DNA from: RGIG5612 sp045604025
Lineage (GTDB): Bacteria; Bacillota; Clostridia; Lachnospirales; Lachnospiraceae
Assembly: GCA_045604025.1 (NCBI GenBank)
Contig: JAZUNG010000117.1
Location: 1-29,634, forward strand
Length of the DNA stretch: 29,634 nt
Direction of reading: 5' to 3'
Position 1 is the stretch's first letter, and each line of letters opens with the position of its first letter. Under the pieces are notes generated by a model. That model was given only the letters and a program-made list of their open reading frames with translations. It had not been told where the DNA came from and did not search any database. Position numbers and translations under genes: made by a program. Positions 21,186 to 28,454 of the stretch are shown one piece after another.

Positions 21186-23615
21186 ATGAGATTCGGACAT
21201 TTTGACGACGAAAAATGCGAATATATTATAGACACACCCCGCACTCCTCTGCCCTGGATCAACTATCTGGGATGTGAGGATTTCTTTACTCTTATATCGA
21301 ATACAGCAGGCGGATACGCATTCTACAAGGATGCCAGACTCCGTCGCCTGACCAGATACCGTTACAATGCTTCCCCTCTGGATGCGGACGGATTCCATAT
21401 TTATATTAAGGACGGTGACACTGTCTGGAATCCCGGCTGGCAGCCCGTCCAGACCGAGCTGGACTCTTATGAGTGCCGTCACGGCCGCGGCTATACATAT
21501 ATTACGGGAGGCCATGCAGGGATCGAGGCCGAGCAGGTAATGTTCGTTCCGAAAGGCGACAACTGCCTGCTGACCAGGCTTACGCTGACCAACCACGGAG
21601 ATGAACCCAGGGCTCTGCAAGTCTTTCCCTATATCGAGTTCTGTCTGTGGGAGGCCAATGATGACGCCACCAATTTCCAGAGGAACTATTCTGTCGGTGA
21701 AGTCGAGGTAGAAGGAAATGCCATCTATCACAAGACTGAATACCGTGAAAGAAGAAACCACTTTGCAGTCTTCTGGTCCGACTCAGCTCCTGTGGCATAT
21801 GATACCGCACGTGAGGCATTTATCGGAGTTTATGGTTCCCCTGCCCGCCCCGCTGCCGTACTGGCAGGCGCATGTACAGGCAGCATCGCACATGGCTGGC
21901 AGCCGGTGGCAGCGCAGCAGCACGATATTACCCTGGATGCAGGCGCATCCTGCTGTCTGATCTTCGGCCTGGGCTATATTGAAAATGAACAGGACCAGAA
22001 GTGGACAGCTCCGAATGTGATCAACAAGGAGCAGGCTTATGCTATGATCAGCCGCTATCAGAGTTCAGAGCAGTTTGACTCTGCTCTGGCTGACCTGGCT
22101 GTGTTCTGGGAGGGACTGTGCGGAAGATTCTCTGTTTCATCCGGGGTCCCCGAAGTGGACAGGATGGTCAATATCTGGAACCAGTATCAGTGCATGGTCA
22201 CATTCAATATGAGCCGTTCCGCCAGCTATTTTGAGAGCGGCATGGGACGCGGCATGGGATTCCGTGATTCCTGTCAGGACCTGCTGGGATTCGTGCATAT
22301 GATCCCGGAGAGAGCAAGAGAACGTATACTGGATATTGCTGCCACTCAGTTTCCTGACGGCAGCGCTTATCATCAGTACCAGCCTCTGACCAAGAAAGGC
22401 AATTCCGATATCGGTTCCGGCTTCAATGATGACCCTCTGTGGCTGATAGCAGGGTGCGACGCATATCTCAGGGAGACCGGAGACTTCTCTATCCTGGATG
22501 AGAGTACGCCTTTCGACAACGACCCTGATCTGGCTGAGCCTCTCATGGAGCATCTCAGAAGGAGCTTTAACTATACAAGAACCCATCTGGGACCTCATGG
22601 TCTGCCTCTGATAGGAAGGGCTGACTGGAACGACTGTCTGAACCTGAACTGCTTCTCTACCCAGCCCAATGAGAGCTTCCAGACATCAGGTCCCAGCGAA
22701 GGACCTGTTGCAGAAAGCGTATTTATTGCCGGCATGTTTGTAAAATACGGCCGTGCGTATGCGGATATCTGCAGGGCTGTGGGTCTGGAAGGTGAGGCAG
22801 ACGATGCGTTGGAGTCGATCCGCAGTATGGAAGAGACCGTCATGGAGCACGGCTGGGACGGCGCATGGTTTACGAGAGCTTATGACGCCGAAGGACGCCC
22901 TGTAGGCAGCTCTGTCTGCGACGAGGGCCAGATATTTATCGAACCCCAGGGCATGTGCGTCATGGCCGGTATCGGTGTGGAAAACGGTATGGCAGAAACT
23001 GCTCTTAAGAGCGTTCAGGAGAGGCTGGATACGAAGTACGGTATAGTCCTGCTGCAGCCAGCCTATACCACCTACCGACTGGAGCTGGGCGAGATCACCA
23101 GCTATCCGCCCGGATACAAGGAAAATGCAGGCATCTTCTGCCACAACAACCCCTGGATCGTATGCGCAGAAACCGTCCTGAAGCACGGGAACCGCGCTTT
23201 TGAGGTGTACAGAAAGACCTGCCCTGCATTTATCGAGGATATCAGCGAGATCCACCGCACCGAGCCTTATGTGTACTCGCAGATGGTGGCCGGCAAGGAT
23301 GCTCCGACATTTGGAGAAGCAAAAAACAGCTGGCTCACCGGCACGGCTGCTTGGACATTTGTCAGTATCTCGCAGGGCATACTGGGTATCGTTCCGACTC
23401 TGGAAGGCCTGAAGATAGATCCGTGCCTGCCTGATGATATCGATGGATTTACCGCAAGAAGGATATACCGCGGCGCAGTATATGAGATAACTGTTGAGAA
23501 GTCATCTCTGACAGGTAAAAAATGCGGCATGACCGCTGATGGTATACCGCAAAGTGGAAATATTGTTTATCCGGCCGCATCTGGAAGCTGCGTGCAGGTA
23601 AATGTGGTCATCTGA
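21186..23615 (+). CDS. Cellobiose phosphorylase, glycoside hydrolase family 94
   Basis: The 809-residue cytoplasmic enzyme should phosphorolyse cellobiose to alpha-glucose-1-phosphate and glucose, sparing one ATP per disaccharide. The N-terminal segment TPRTPLPWINYLG and the run AGGYAFYKDARLRRLTRYR match cellobiose phosphorylases. The (alpha/alpha)6 barrel contains GMGFRDSCQDLLGF, and the acid-base aspartate lies in the ADWNDC motif at 479-484 (probably D483). STQPNESFQTSGPSEGPVAE and ITSYPPGYKENAGIFCHNN are further GH94 marks. Length is normal for the family. CGGAGG precedes the ATG. A LacI-type operator overlaps the leader, and the gene is divergent from the regulator and importer. Activity on cellodextrins or another disaccharide cannot be excluded. 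Confidence 0.93.
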   Translation: MRFGHFDDEKCEYIIDTPRTPLPWINYLGCEDFFTLISNTAGGYAFYKDARLRRLTRYRYNASPLDADGFHIYIKDGDTVWNPGWQPVQTELDSYECRHGRGYTYITGGHAGIEAEQVMFVPKGDNCLLTRLTLTNHGDEPRALQVFPYIEFCLWEANDDATNFQRNYSVGEVEVEGNAIYHKTEYRERRNHFAVFWSDSAPVAYDTAREAFIGVYGSPARPAAVLAGACTGSIAHGWQPVAAQQHDITLDAGASCCLIFGLGYIENEQDQKWTAPNVINKEQAYAMISRYQSSEQFDSALADLAVFWEGLCGRFSVSSGVPEVDRMVNIWNQYQCMVTFNMSRSASYFESGMGRGMGFRDSCQDLLGFVHMIPERARERILDIAATQFPDGSAYHQYQPLTKKGNSDIGSGFNDDPLWLIAGCDAYLRETGDFSILDESTPFDNDPDLAEPLMEHLRRSFNYTRTHLGPHGLPLIGRADWNDCLNLNCFSTQPNESFQTSGPSEGPVAESVFIAGMFVKYGRAYADICRAVGLEGEADDALESIRSMEETVMEHGWDGAWFTRAYDAEGRPVGSSVCDEGQIFIEPQGMCVMAGIGVENGMAETALKSVQERLDTKYGIVLLQPAYTTYRLELGEITSYPPGYKENAGIFCHNNPWIVCAETVLKHGNRAFEVYRKTCPAFIEDISEIHRTEPYVYSQMVAGKDAPTFGEAKNSWLTGTAAWTFVSISQGILGIVPTLEGLKIDPCLPDDIDGFTARRIYRGAVYEITVEKSSLTGKKCGMTADGIPQSGNIVYPAASGSCVQVNVVI

Positions 23616-23685
23616 GACTGCTGCTTAATGCAGTCAATCGAGGCTGCTGTTCAATGACTGCGGTAAGCCAGGCTGCTAGGCATAC
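23607..23685 (+). repeat. Tandem copies beginning in the last codons of the GH94 gene
   Basis: Related segments start at 23607 (gtcatctgagactgctgct, containing the gene's stop), 23633 (gtcaatcgaggctgctgtt) and 23663 (gtaagccaggctgctagg), 26-30 bp apart. They fill most of the gap before the convergent MATE gene. The first also forms a GACTGC / GCAGTC hairpin. Confidence 0.65.
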
Positions 23686-23703
23686 TTTCAGTATGTGCCG
23701 TGC

Positions 23704-25095
23704 CTACTGGTCCTCGACGATCTGCCTCTCGCCGTAGGATTTGGGGATAAGCCACTTGCCGCGCACTGTATAAATGATCATCAATGCCGCTCCGACAAAG
23801 AATGACGTCGAATACGTCATGAAGACGCCAGTAATGGTGCCGATCATCGGGGCGGCTATTTCTATCCACGCGACCCGGTAGAGACACAGGCTGATCAGGA
23901 TGATCACCATCGGCGGGACCGTGTGTCCGGAGCCGCGCACCGCGCCTGCTAGCGAGTGGATAACAGCGAGCAGCACATAGAAAGGCGCCAGCGACATCAG
24001 GCACAGGACTCCATACTCAACCACCGCTTCACTCTCGGAAAACAGCGTGATGATCTGCGTTCTGAATATCACCATGACTGCGCTGATCACCGCGGAATAG
24101 ATGATGCACATCAGCATGGCTGTGACCGTGCCTTTCTTTACGCGGTCCATTCTGCCGGCTCCGATATTCTGACCTACGAATGTGGTCGCGGCCAACGAGA
24201 AGCTCATTACCGGCATGATATTGAATCCGTCGACCTTCAGACATGCCGTAAATCCCGCAACAGCCATTGTACCATATGCATTTACACCCGCCTGGATCAG
24301 CAGATTGGAAAATGCCAGCACGGCGTTCTGGATAGCTGTGGGAAAGCCGGTCCTGATGATCTGTTTTGCAGCCAGTCCGTCCCATCTGAGGTTCTTTATA
24401 CTCATGCGGTACATGTCATTGGCCCTGAACAGAAAGATCACTATCAGCACTGCCGAGATCAGCTGGCTGATGTCAGTTGCGATAGCCGCGCCTGCCACGC
24501 CCCATTTGAAGACTGCCACGAATAGCAGGTCCAGTATGATATTAGTGACTGACGAGATGCCCAGATACAGAAGTGTGCGTCTGGAGTTTCCGACCGCGTT
24601 CAGTATGCCTGCTGCCATGTTGTAGATAGCGTTGAAGACCATGCCGGCGAAGAACAGCCTGAGATAAAGTGTGGCTGAATCCAGCAGATCATCCGGGCAG
24701 GCCAGGAGCTTCAGGAACAGTCTGCTCACCAGGATGCCGATCCCCGCTATGGCCACACCGATCACGACTGCCAGCAGCATGGTGGTATGCACCGCCTTGG
24801 TGAGGTTGGTCCTGTCCTTTGCTCCGTAGTACCTGGAGATCATGACTCCTGCGCCGGTGCTGGCACCCCACATAAACGCCATCATGAAGAATCCTATTGA
24901 TCCGGATGAGCCTACTGCTGCCAGTGCCGTATCTCCGACGAACTGCCCCACTATGAGGGAGTCGGCTGTATTGTACAGCTGCTGCATGATATTTCCGGCG
25001 ATCAGTGGCAGCGAAAACAGGAGGATGGATCTCCAGATCACACCCTCTGTCATGTTATTGCGTTTTTTGTTGTCTTTTGTCTTTATATCTGTCAT
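23704..25095 (-). CDS. MATE family multidrug/Na+ antiporter-like exporter
   Basis: The 463-residue membrane protein has twelve predicted transmembrane segments in two related halves. Family marks are FSLPLIAGNIMQQLYNTADS in the first helix, GASTGAGVMISRYYGAKD after the second, and FVGQNIGAGRMDRVKKG in the second half. MATE proteins export cationic drugs or metabolites by Na+ or H+ antiport; the substrate is unknown. No convincing ribosome binding site precedes the ATG at 25095. The next in-frame ATG at 25053 (MTEGVIW) also lacks one, so the start is uncertain. It is convergent with the GH94 gene. Confidence 0.9.
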   Translation of the reverse strand: MTDIKTKDNKKRNNMTEGVIWRSILLFSLPLIAGNIMQQLYNTADSLIVGQFVGDTALAAVGSSGSIGFFMMAFMWGASTGAGVMISRYYGAKDRTNLTKAVHTTMLLAVVIGVAIAGIGILVSRLFLKLLACPDDLLDSATLYLRLFFAGMVFNAIYNMAAGILNAVGNSRRTLLYLGISSVTNIILDLLFVAVFKWGVAGAAIATDISQLISAVLIVIFLFRANDMYRMSIKNLRWDGLAAKQIIRTGFPTAIQNAVLAFSNLLIQAGVNAYGTMAVAGFTACLKVDGFNIMPVMSFSLAATTFVGQNIGAGRMDRVKKGTVTAMLMCIIYSAVISAVMVIFRTQIITLFSESEAVVEYGVLCLMSLAPFYVLLAVIHSLAGAVRGSGHTVPPMVIILISLCLYRVAWIEIAAPMIGTITGVFMTYSTSFFVGAALMIIYTVRGKWLIPKSYGERQIVEDQ

Positions 25096-25140
25096 GTATA
25101 GTTACGTGCCAGTGATCCCTGTCAGGTTCACGGCTCTGCT

Positions 25141-25184
25141 TCAGGCCCAGCTGATCCGCTGGTTATCTTTACGCCCAGCTGATC
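25141..25184 (-). repeat. Duplicated 3' terminus of the 153-aa protein gene
   Basis: The gene's last 16 bases (minus strand GATCAGCTGGGCGTAA, coding ISWA plus stop) recur 28 bp downstream as GATCAGCTGGGCCTGA, which again reads ISWA plus stop with a different stop codon. Confidence 0.7.
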
Positions 25185-25630
25185 GAGTTCAGGATTTCCT
25201 CCCATACTGCCAGGCTCTCTTCCTTCAGTTCGGTCCTCCCGTAGAAGTGCAGATAGTAGAATGTCCTGCCGTTTTTGGTGATATATGACTCGCTGGTCAT
25301 CTCTGTATTCTGCACCACATAGTGGAATCTGATCCCTTCTGCAGATCTGCCGCCCAGGTCCTTTTTCTTAAACTCATCCAGCTGATAATCGAAAGGCGCC
25401 TGTGCCTTTCTGATATTGGCCTCCATCTTCTTTATGGCGTCAGACGGTTCGGCGGCAGCGGCAAATAATCCGGCCTTCTTCCACGCCATCGAAATGACGA
25501 TATGTCTGTCTGTATCTTTGATGCACTCGCCCCTGCCTTCTTTGATCATCTTCATCTCGCTGCACTCAGCTGCGTTCATTATCACAAACCCTTCCGGGAA
25601 TGTCACGTTCATCTCATTGTTCAGTAACAT
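25169..25630 (-). CDS. Uncharacterised 153-aa protein
   Basis: The 153-residue protein begins MLLNNEMNVTFPEGFVIMNA and contains HIVISMAWKK, a lysine-rich middle, and a C-terminal beta-rich part with SYITKNGRTFYYLHFYG. The opening FPEGFVIMNAAE and the later strand pattern resemble small PsbP/DUF1795-like domains, but I cannot assign the family with certainty. No signal peptide or membrane segment is present, so it is probably cytoplasmic. GGAGGGG stands 9 bases before the ATG. It is followed by the MATE gene on the same strand, and its terminal codons are duplicated downstream. Confidence 0.72.
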   Translation of the reverse strand: MLLNNEMNVTFPEGFVIMNAAECSEMKMIKEGRGECIKDTDRHIVISMAWKKAGLFAAAAEPSDAIKKMEANIRKAQAPFDYQLDEFKKKDLGGRSAEGIRFHYVVQNTEMTSESYITKNGRTFYYLHFYGRTELKEESLAVWEEILNSISWA

Positions 25631-25709
25631 CTGTTTGCCCCTCCAGCTTCAGATATTTGTCTGCCCGGATCGTATGTCATACCGATCATCAGGCTCATTC
25701 ATGCAGACC

Positions 25710-26147
25710 TTACTCGCACAGGCTGGCTACGATCTGATTGATGAGTTTGCCGTCAGCTTTGCCCTTGAATGCCGGCATGACAGCCTTCATGATCTGCCCC
25801 TTGTTCTTTGTGGCGATCACATCGGCGAACTCTGCCTCCAGCTGTGCTCTGATCTCTTCTTCGCTCATCATATGAGGAGCGTACTCAGAGATCACATTGT
25901 AAGCGAATGTATATTTTCCAACCAGATCCTCCCTGGATGCAGGGCAGGTATCCAGCTGCTCTTTTGCGGTCTTCAGCTCCTTCAGGATTGCTGCGTCCAC
26001 GATATCCTCGGTGATATTGTCCCTGCAGCCCTTGTCGATGGCTGACTTTTTGGCAGCGCTCACCAGGCTGGACAGAACCTCCTTGCGTTCAGCGTCTCTG
26101 GCCTTCATGGCCGCGATCATATCCTTCTGTAATGTTTCGAATGTCAT
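25710..26147 (-). CDS. yqeY: GatB/YqeY domain protein
   Basis: The 145-residue helical protein begins FETLQKDMIAAMKARDAERK and contains KYTFAYNVISEYAPHMMSEEEI and a C-terminal MKAVMPAFKGKADGKLINQIV segment, the standard YqeY arrangement. This domain resembles the tail of the GatB amidotransferase subunit and may bind tRNA, but the role of stand-alone YqeY is unsettled. GGGAGGT precedes the ATG. It lies 79 bp upstream of the 153-aa protein gene on the same strand and may be co-transcribed with it. Confidence 0.92.
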   Translation of the reverse strand: MTFETLQKDMIAAMKARDAERKEVLSSLVSAAKKSAIDKGCRDNITEDIVDAAILKELKTAKEQLDTCPASREDLVGKYTFAYNVISEYAPHMMSEEEIRAQLEAEFADVIATKNKGQIMKAVMPAFKGKADGKLINQIVASLCE

Positions 26148-26186
26148 CTATCTTACCTCCCGGTCATATAATACTTCTTCATTTTG

Positions 26187-26267
26187 CAGTTTGATCCAGA
26201 CATCCGGGACTCGCATACAATGTCCGCAGTTTGACTCAGGCATCAGAGATTTGCTTATAATGTCCTG
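26187..26267. repeat. 40-bp degenerate tandem repeat, two copies
   Basis: Copies start at 26187 and 26227 with CAGTTTGA, followed by a ccaga/tcagg-catc segment and ending in aatgtcc. They lie just upstream of the yqeY ribosome binding site. Confidence 0.65.
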
Positions 26268-26579
26268 CGTACATTATCCTGGTTTCCAATCAAGATCAAC
26301 CGATTCTGACAACTGCCAGATGCCATTATAATCTTTCTTTTGCTGCAGTGCTATATATTATTTTATATTTTACGCTTCTGACATGCTTTCAAACCGCCGG
26401 ATCGTTCTTATTCTTTTGACCCCTATTTTTCTCTGACCTGTCATATCCCTATTAAAGACTTGGATCAGCTCCTTTTGCCAACTATTCAGTCCAACACTCA
26501 AACCGCTCAAGCTGGCTGGTACGCGCAGATTAGCTCCTCCACGAATAATTCTCATTGGCTGTTATACGCAAATCAGATA
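26268..26579. other. Non-coding stretch before repeat array C
   Basis: I see no supported gene, RNA or promoter in these 312 bases. A 61-codon frame on the minus strand lacks family similarity and a ribosome binding site. The last bases (atcagata) match the flank of array B next to its 4800 unit. Confidence 0.5.
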
Positions 26580-26805
26580 ATGGGCCTAATTCCTGAATTA
26601 TCAAATTTAAGCCCGGCATTTTCTCTGATTCCCACGCCCAAACAGGGCCTGAACTGGAAGAATCACTATTTAGGCCCAGTTATATCGGAATAATGTGGCT
26701 CTTTGCAGGGCCTAAACTGAAAAATAATTGATTTAGGCCCGGCTATATCAGAATCACCTGGCTATTTGTGGGGCCTAAACTGGAAGAATCACCATTTAGG
26801 CCCTG
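26580..26805. repeat. 63-bp palindromic repeat array C (4 units)
   Basis: Four 37-bp palindromes start at 26580, 26643, 26706 and 26769, an exact 63-bp period, with arms like CAGGGCCTAAACTG and ATTTAGGCCCGG. The interspacer at 26617-26642 is distinct, while those at 26680 and 26743 resemble each other (tatatc-ggaat ... ggct-tttg). In sequence and order they are the reverse complement of array B. Confidence 0.9.
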
Positions 26806-26915
26806 TCTGCGTTTTCATCCCAGTGCAAGCCCGTATTTTGTGTGTAAAAGGGCAAAAAGAAGGGATGAACTCCAAAAAAACGGAAGACTCATCCCTTCGA
26901 TACGGGATATACACC

Positions 26916-27060
26916 TTTGTAACGCTGTCTCGGATCCGAGGAGACTGTTTCTTATTAGTGACGCTGCCCCGGATTTGAGGAAGCTGTTTCATTTTTGTGA
27001 CACTGCTCAGAATCCGAGGATGCCGGTTTATTTTTGCAGCGTTGCCCAGTATGACCCAAG
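26916..27060. repeat. 39-bp degenerate tandem repeat, four units
   Basis: The core (t/g)gacgctg recurs at 26922, 26961, 27000 and 27039, an exact 39-bp period, with ggatccgagg-like and tgtttc(a/t)t segments between. The sequence is unrelated to the 63-bp family. It lies just downstream of the FAA hydrolase-family gene. Confidence 0.8.
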
Positions 27061-27077
27061 TCATACATTATTCAGCT

Positions 27078-27914
27078 TCACAGGGCATGGACTGTGTTGG
27101 TCAGTGAGCCGATGCCGTCTGCCTCGCATACCACGACGTCGCCGTCCTTCAGGTATTTCGGCGGATCGAATCCCATACCTACTCCAGCAGGTGTTCCCAT
27201 GGAAATGATCGTGCCTGCCTGAAGCGTCATTCCGGCAGAGAGGTCCGCGATAACGTCTTCTATGCCGAATATCCACTGCGAAGTGTTGCCATTCTGGCGC
27301 AGCTCGTCGTTGACATAGCACCTGATCGGGATCTGCGGAGGGAATGCGAACTCATCAGCCGTAACGATCCAAGGCCCTATGGGTGTAAATGTATCCAGAC
27401 TCTTCCCAAGATGGAACTGCTTGTGGCGCGTCTGGATCTCGCGGGCTGATACATCGTTCAGGATCGTATAGCCGAATACATATTCATGAGCGTCGTCCCG
27501 CGATACTTTATATGCGTCTTTTCCGATGATCACTGCCACCTCTGCCTCGTAGTCTACCTGGCTCGTGACGTCCGGATGGCTGTCGATGATGCCGCCGTCA
27601 GGGACAGCTTCATTGACTCTTTTGGAAAAATACACTGCATAGTTCTCACGCACCATGGTAGGATGAAACTTTGCAGCCTCTGTAGTATGATCCGCGAAAT
27701 TCATTCCCAGACAGATCACGTCCTGGGATGGTCTGGGGATGGGGGAAATGATGATGACCTGCTCCAGCGGTATCCTCTCCTCCGGAAGTTTCTCAGGCAG
27801 TTCTTTTCTGATGAGATCTTCCATCGACGCGTAATCCGGCAGCGGTATGACTGTACTTCCTTCTACAACTCCCACCAGTTCCTGACCGTTAAATACAAAT
27901 GTTGCAAGTTTCAT
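27078..27914 (-). CDS. Fumarylacetoacetate hydrolase family protein
   Basis: The 278-residue enzyme has a short N-terminal domain and a C-terminal FAH-fold catalytic domain. Divalent metal ligands are visible as E123 and E125 in VDYEAEVAVIIG and D154 in ILNDVSARE. GMNFADH at 70-76 and KSLDTFTPIGPW are further family marks. Members hydrolyse or decarboxylate 2-oxo or acylpyruvate-type compounds; fumarylpyruvate or acylpyruvate hydrolase or oxaloacetate decarboxylase are all possible here. AAAGGAGGAG precedes the ATG. It follows the zinc-ribbon protein gene by 18 bp and may be co-transcribed with it. Confidence 0.9.
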   Translation of the reverse strand: MKLATFVFNGQELVGVVEGSTVIPLPDYASMEDLIRKELPEKLPEERIPLEQVIIISPIPRPSQDVICLGMNFADHTTEAAKFHPTMVRENYAVYFSKRVNEAVPDGGIIDSHPDVTSQVDYEAEVAVIIGKDAYKVSRDDAHEYVFGYTILNDVSAREIQTRHKQFHLGKSLDTFTPIGPWIVTADEFAFPPQIPIRCYVNDELRQNGNTSQWIFGIEDVIADLSAGMTLQAGTIISMGTPAGVGMGFDPPKYLKDGDVVVCEADGIGSLTNTVHAL

Positions 27915-27932
27915 TCCGTTCTCCTCCTTTAA

Positions 27933-28286
27933 TTACCTTCTGACCGCGGAATAACCCCACAGAAAATAAACAGTCCAAGCTGCAATGATGATCAGCACCC
28001 GTGCCCACTTCGGAAGGCAGCTGCGAACGACCAGGATCGTGACAGGCAGCGGAAATATGAACAGAAATCCCAGCACCCACAGCACCCATGGTCTGCGCCT
28101 CGGTGCATCGAGGTCTGGGGAATTGCGATCTGTCACTCCATAGTACTCCGCTTCAGTCTGCCCGAATGGTGTTACCTCATCGTTCAGGTTTATCTGCGCT
28201 CCACAGTATTCGCACAGACCGTAGCCCTTCCCGTTCAGTATGATCGGTGCTCCGCAGTGCGGGCACGTAACAATCCCATTTGCCAT
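27933..28286 (-). CDS. Zinc-ribbon membrane protein
   Basis: The 117-residue protein has an N-terminal zinc ribbon with C8-x2-C11 and C25-x2-C28 (CPHCG ... CEYCG), a polar linker with NSPDLDAPRRRP, and two hydrophobic segments at about 66-86 and 92-112. The zinc ribbon is probably cytosolic, anchored by a membrane hairpin. Function unknown. AGAAGGA precedes the ATG. It sits between the symporter and the FAA hydrolase-family gene, all on the minus strand. Confidence 0.82.
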   Translation of the reverse strand: MANGIVTCPHCGAPIILNGKGYGLCEYCGAQINLNDEVTPFGQTEAEYYGVTDRNSPDLDAPRRRPWVLWVLGFLFIFPLPVTILVVRSCLPKWARVLIIIAAWTVYFLWGYSAVRR

Positions 28287-28409
28287 CGCAGTATCCTTCT
28301 AAACCTGTATAACCTTTACCTGTGTGATCCGAAAACCAGCTGTTTCATTCTGTGGTTTTTCTGTCACCTTAGATATCAGTTTTCATCATACCATGATGCC
28401 TGTATGTAT

Positions 28410-28429
28410 TCCGCCTGATCGGAGGCGGA
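28410..28429. other. Stem-loop after the symporter gene
   Basis: TCCGCCT / AGGCGGA with a 6-base loop lies 25 bp downstream of the symporter stop. No T run follows on the minus strand, so its role as terminator is doubtful. Confidence 0.45.
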
Positions 28430-28454
28430 TGATGATCTTCCGGTCATTGCCTGG

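Noticed and set aside
26789..27064. 91-aa protein with 13-residue repeats on the minus strand
   Set aside because: It is explained by the 39-bp DNA repeat having a period divisible by three; there is no ribosome binding site or family similarity.
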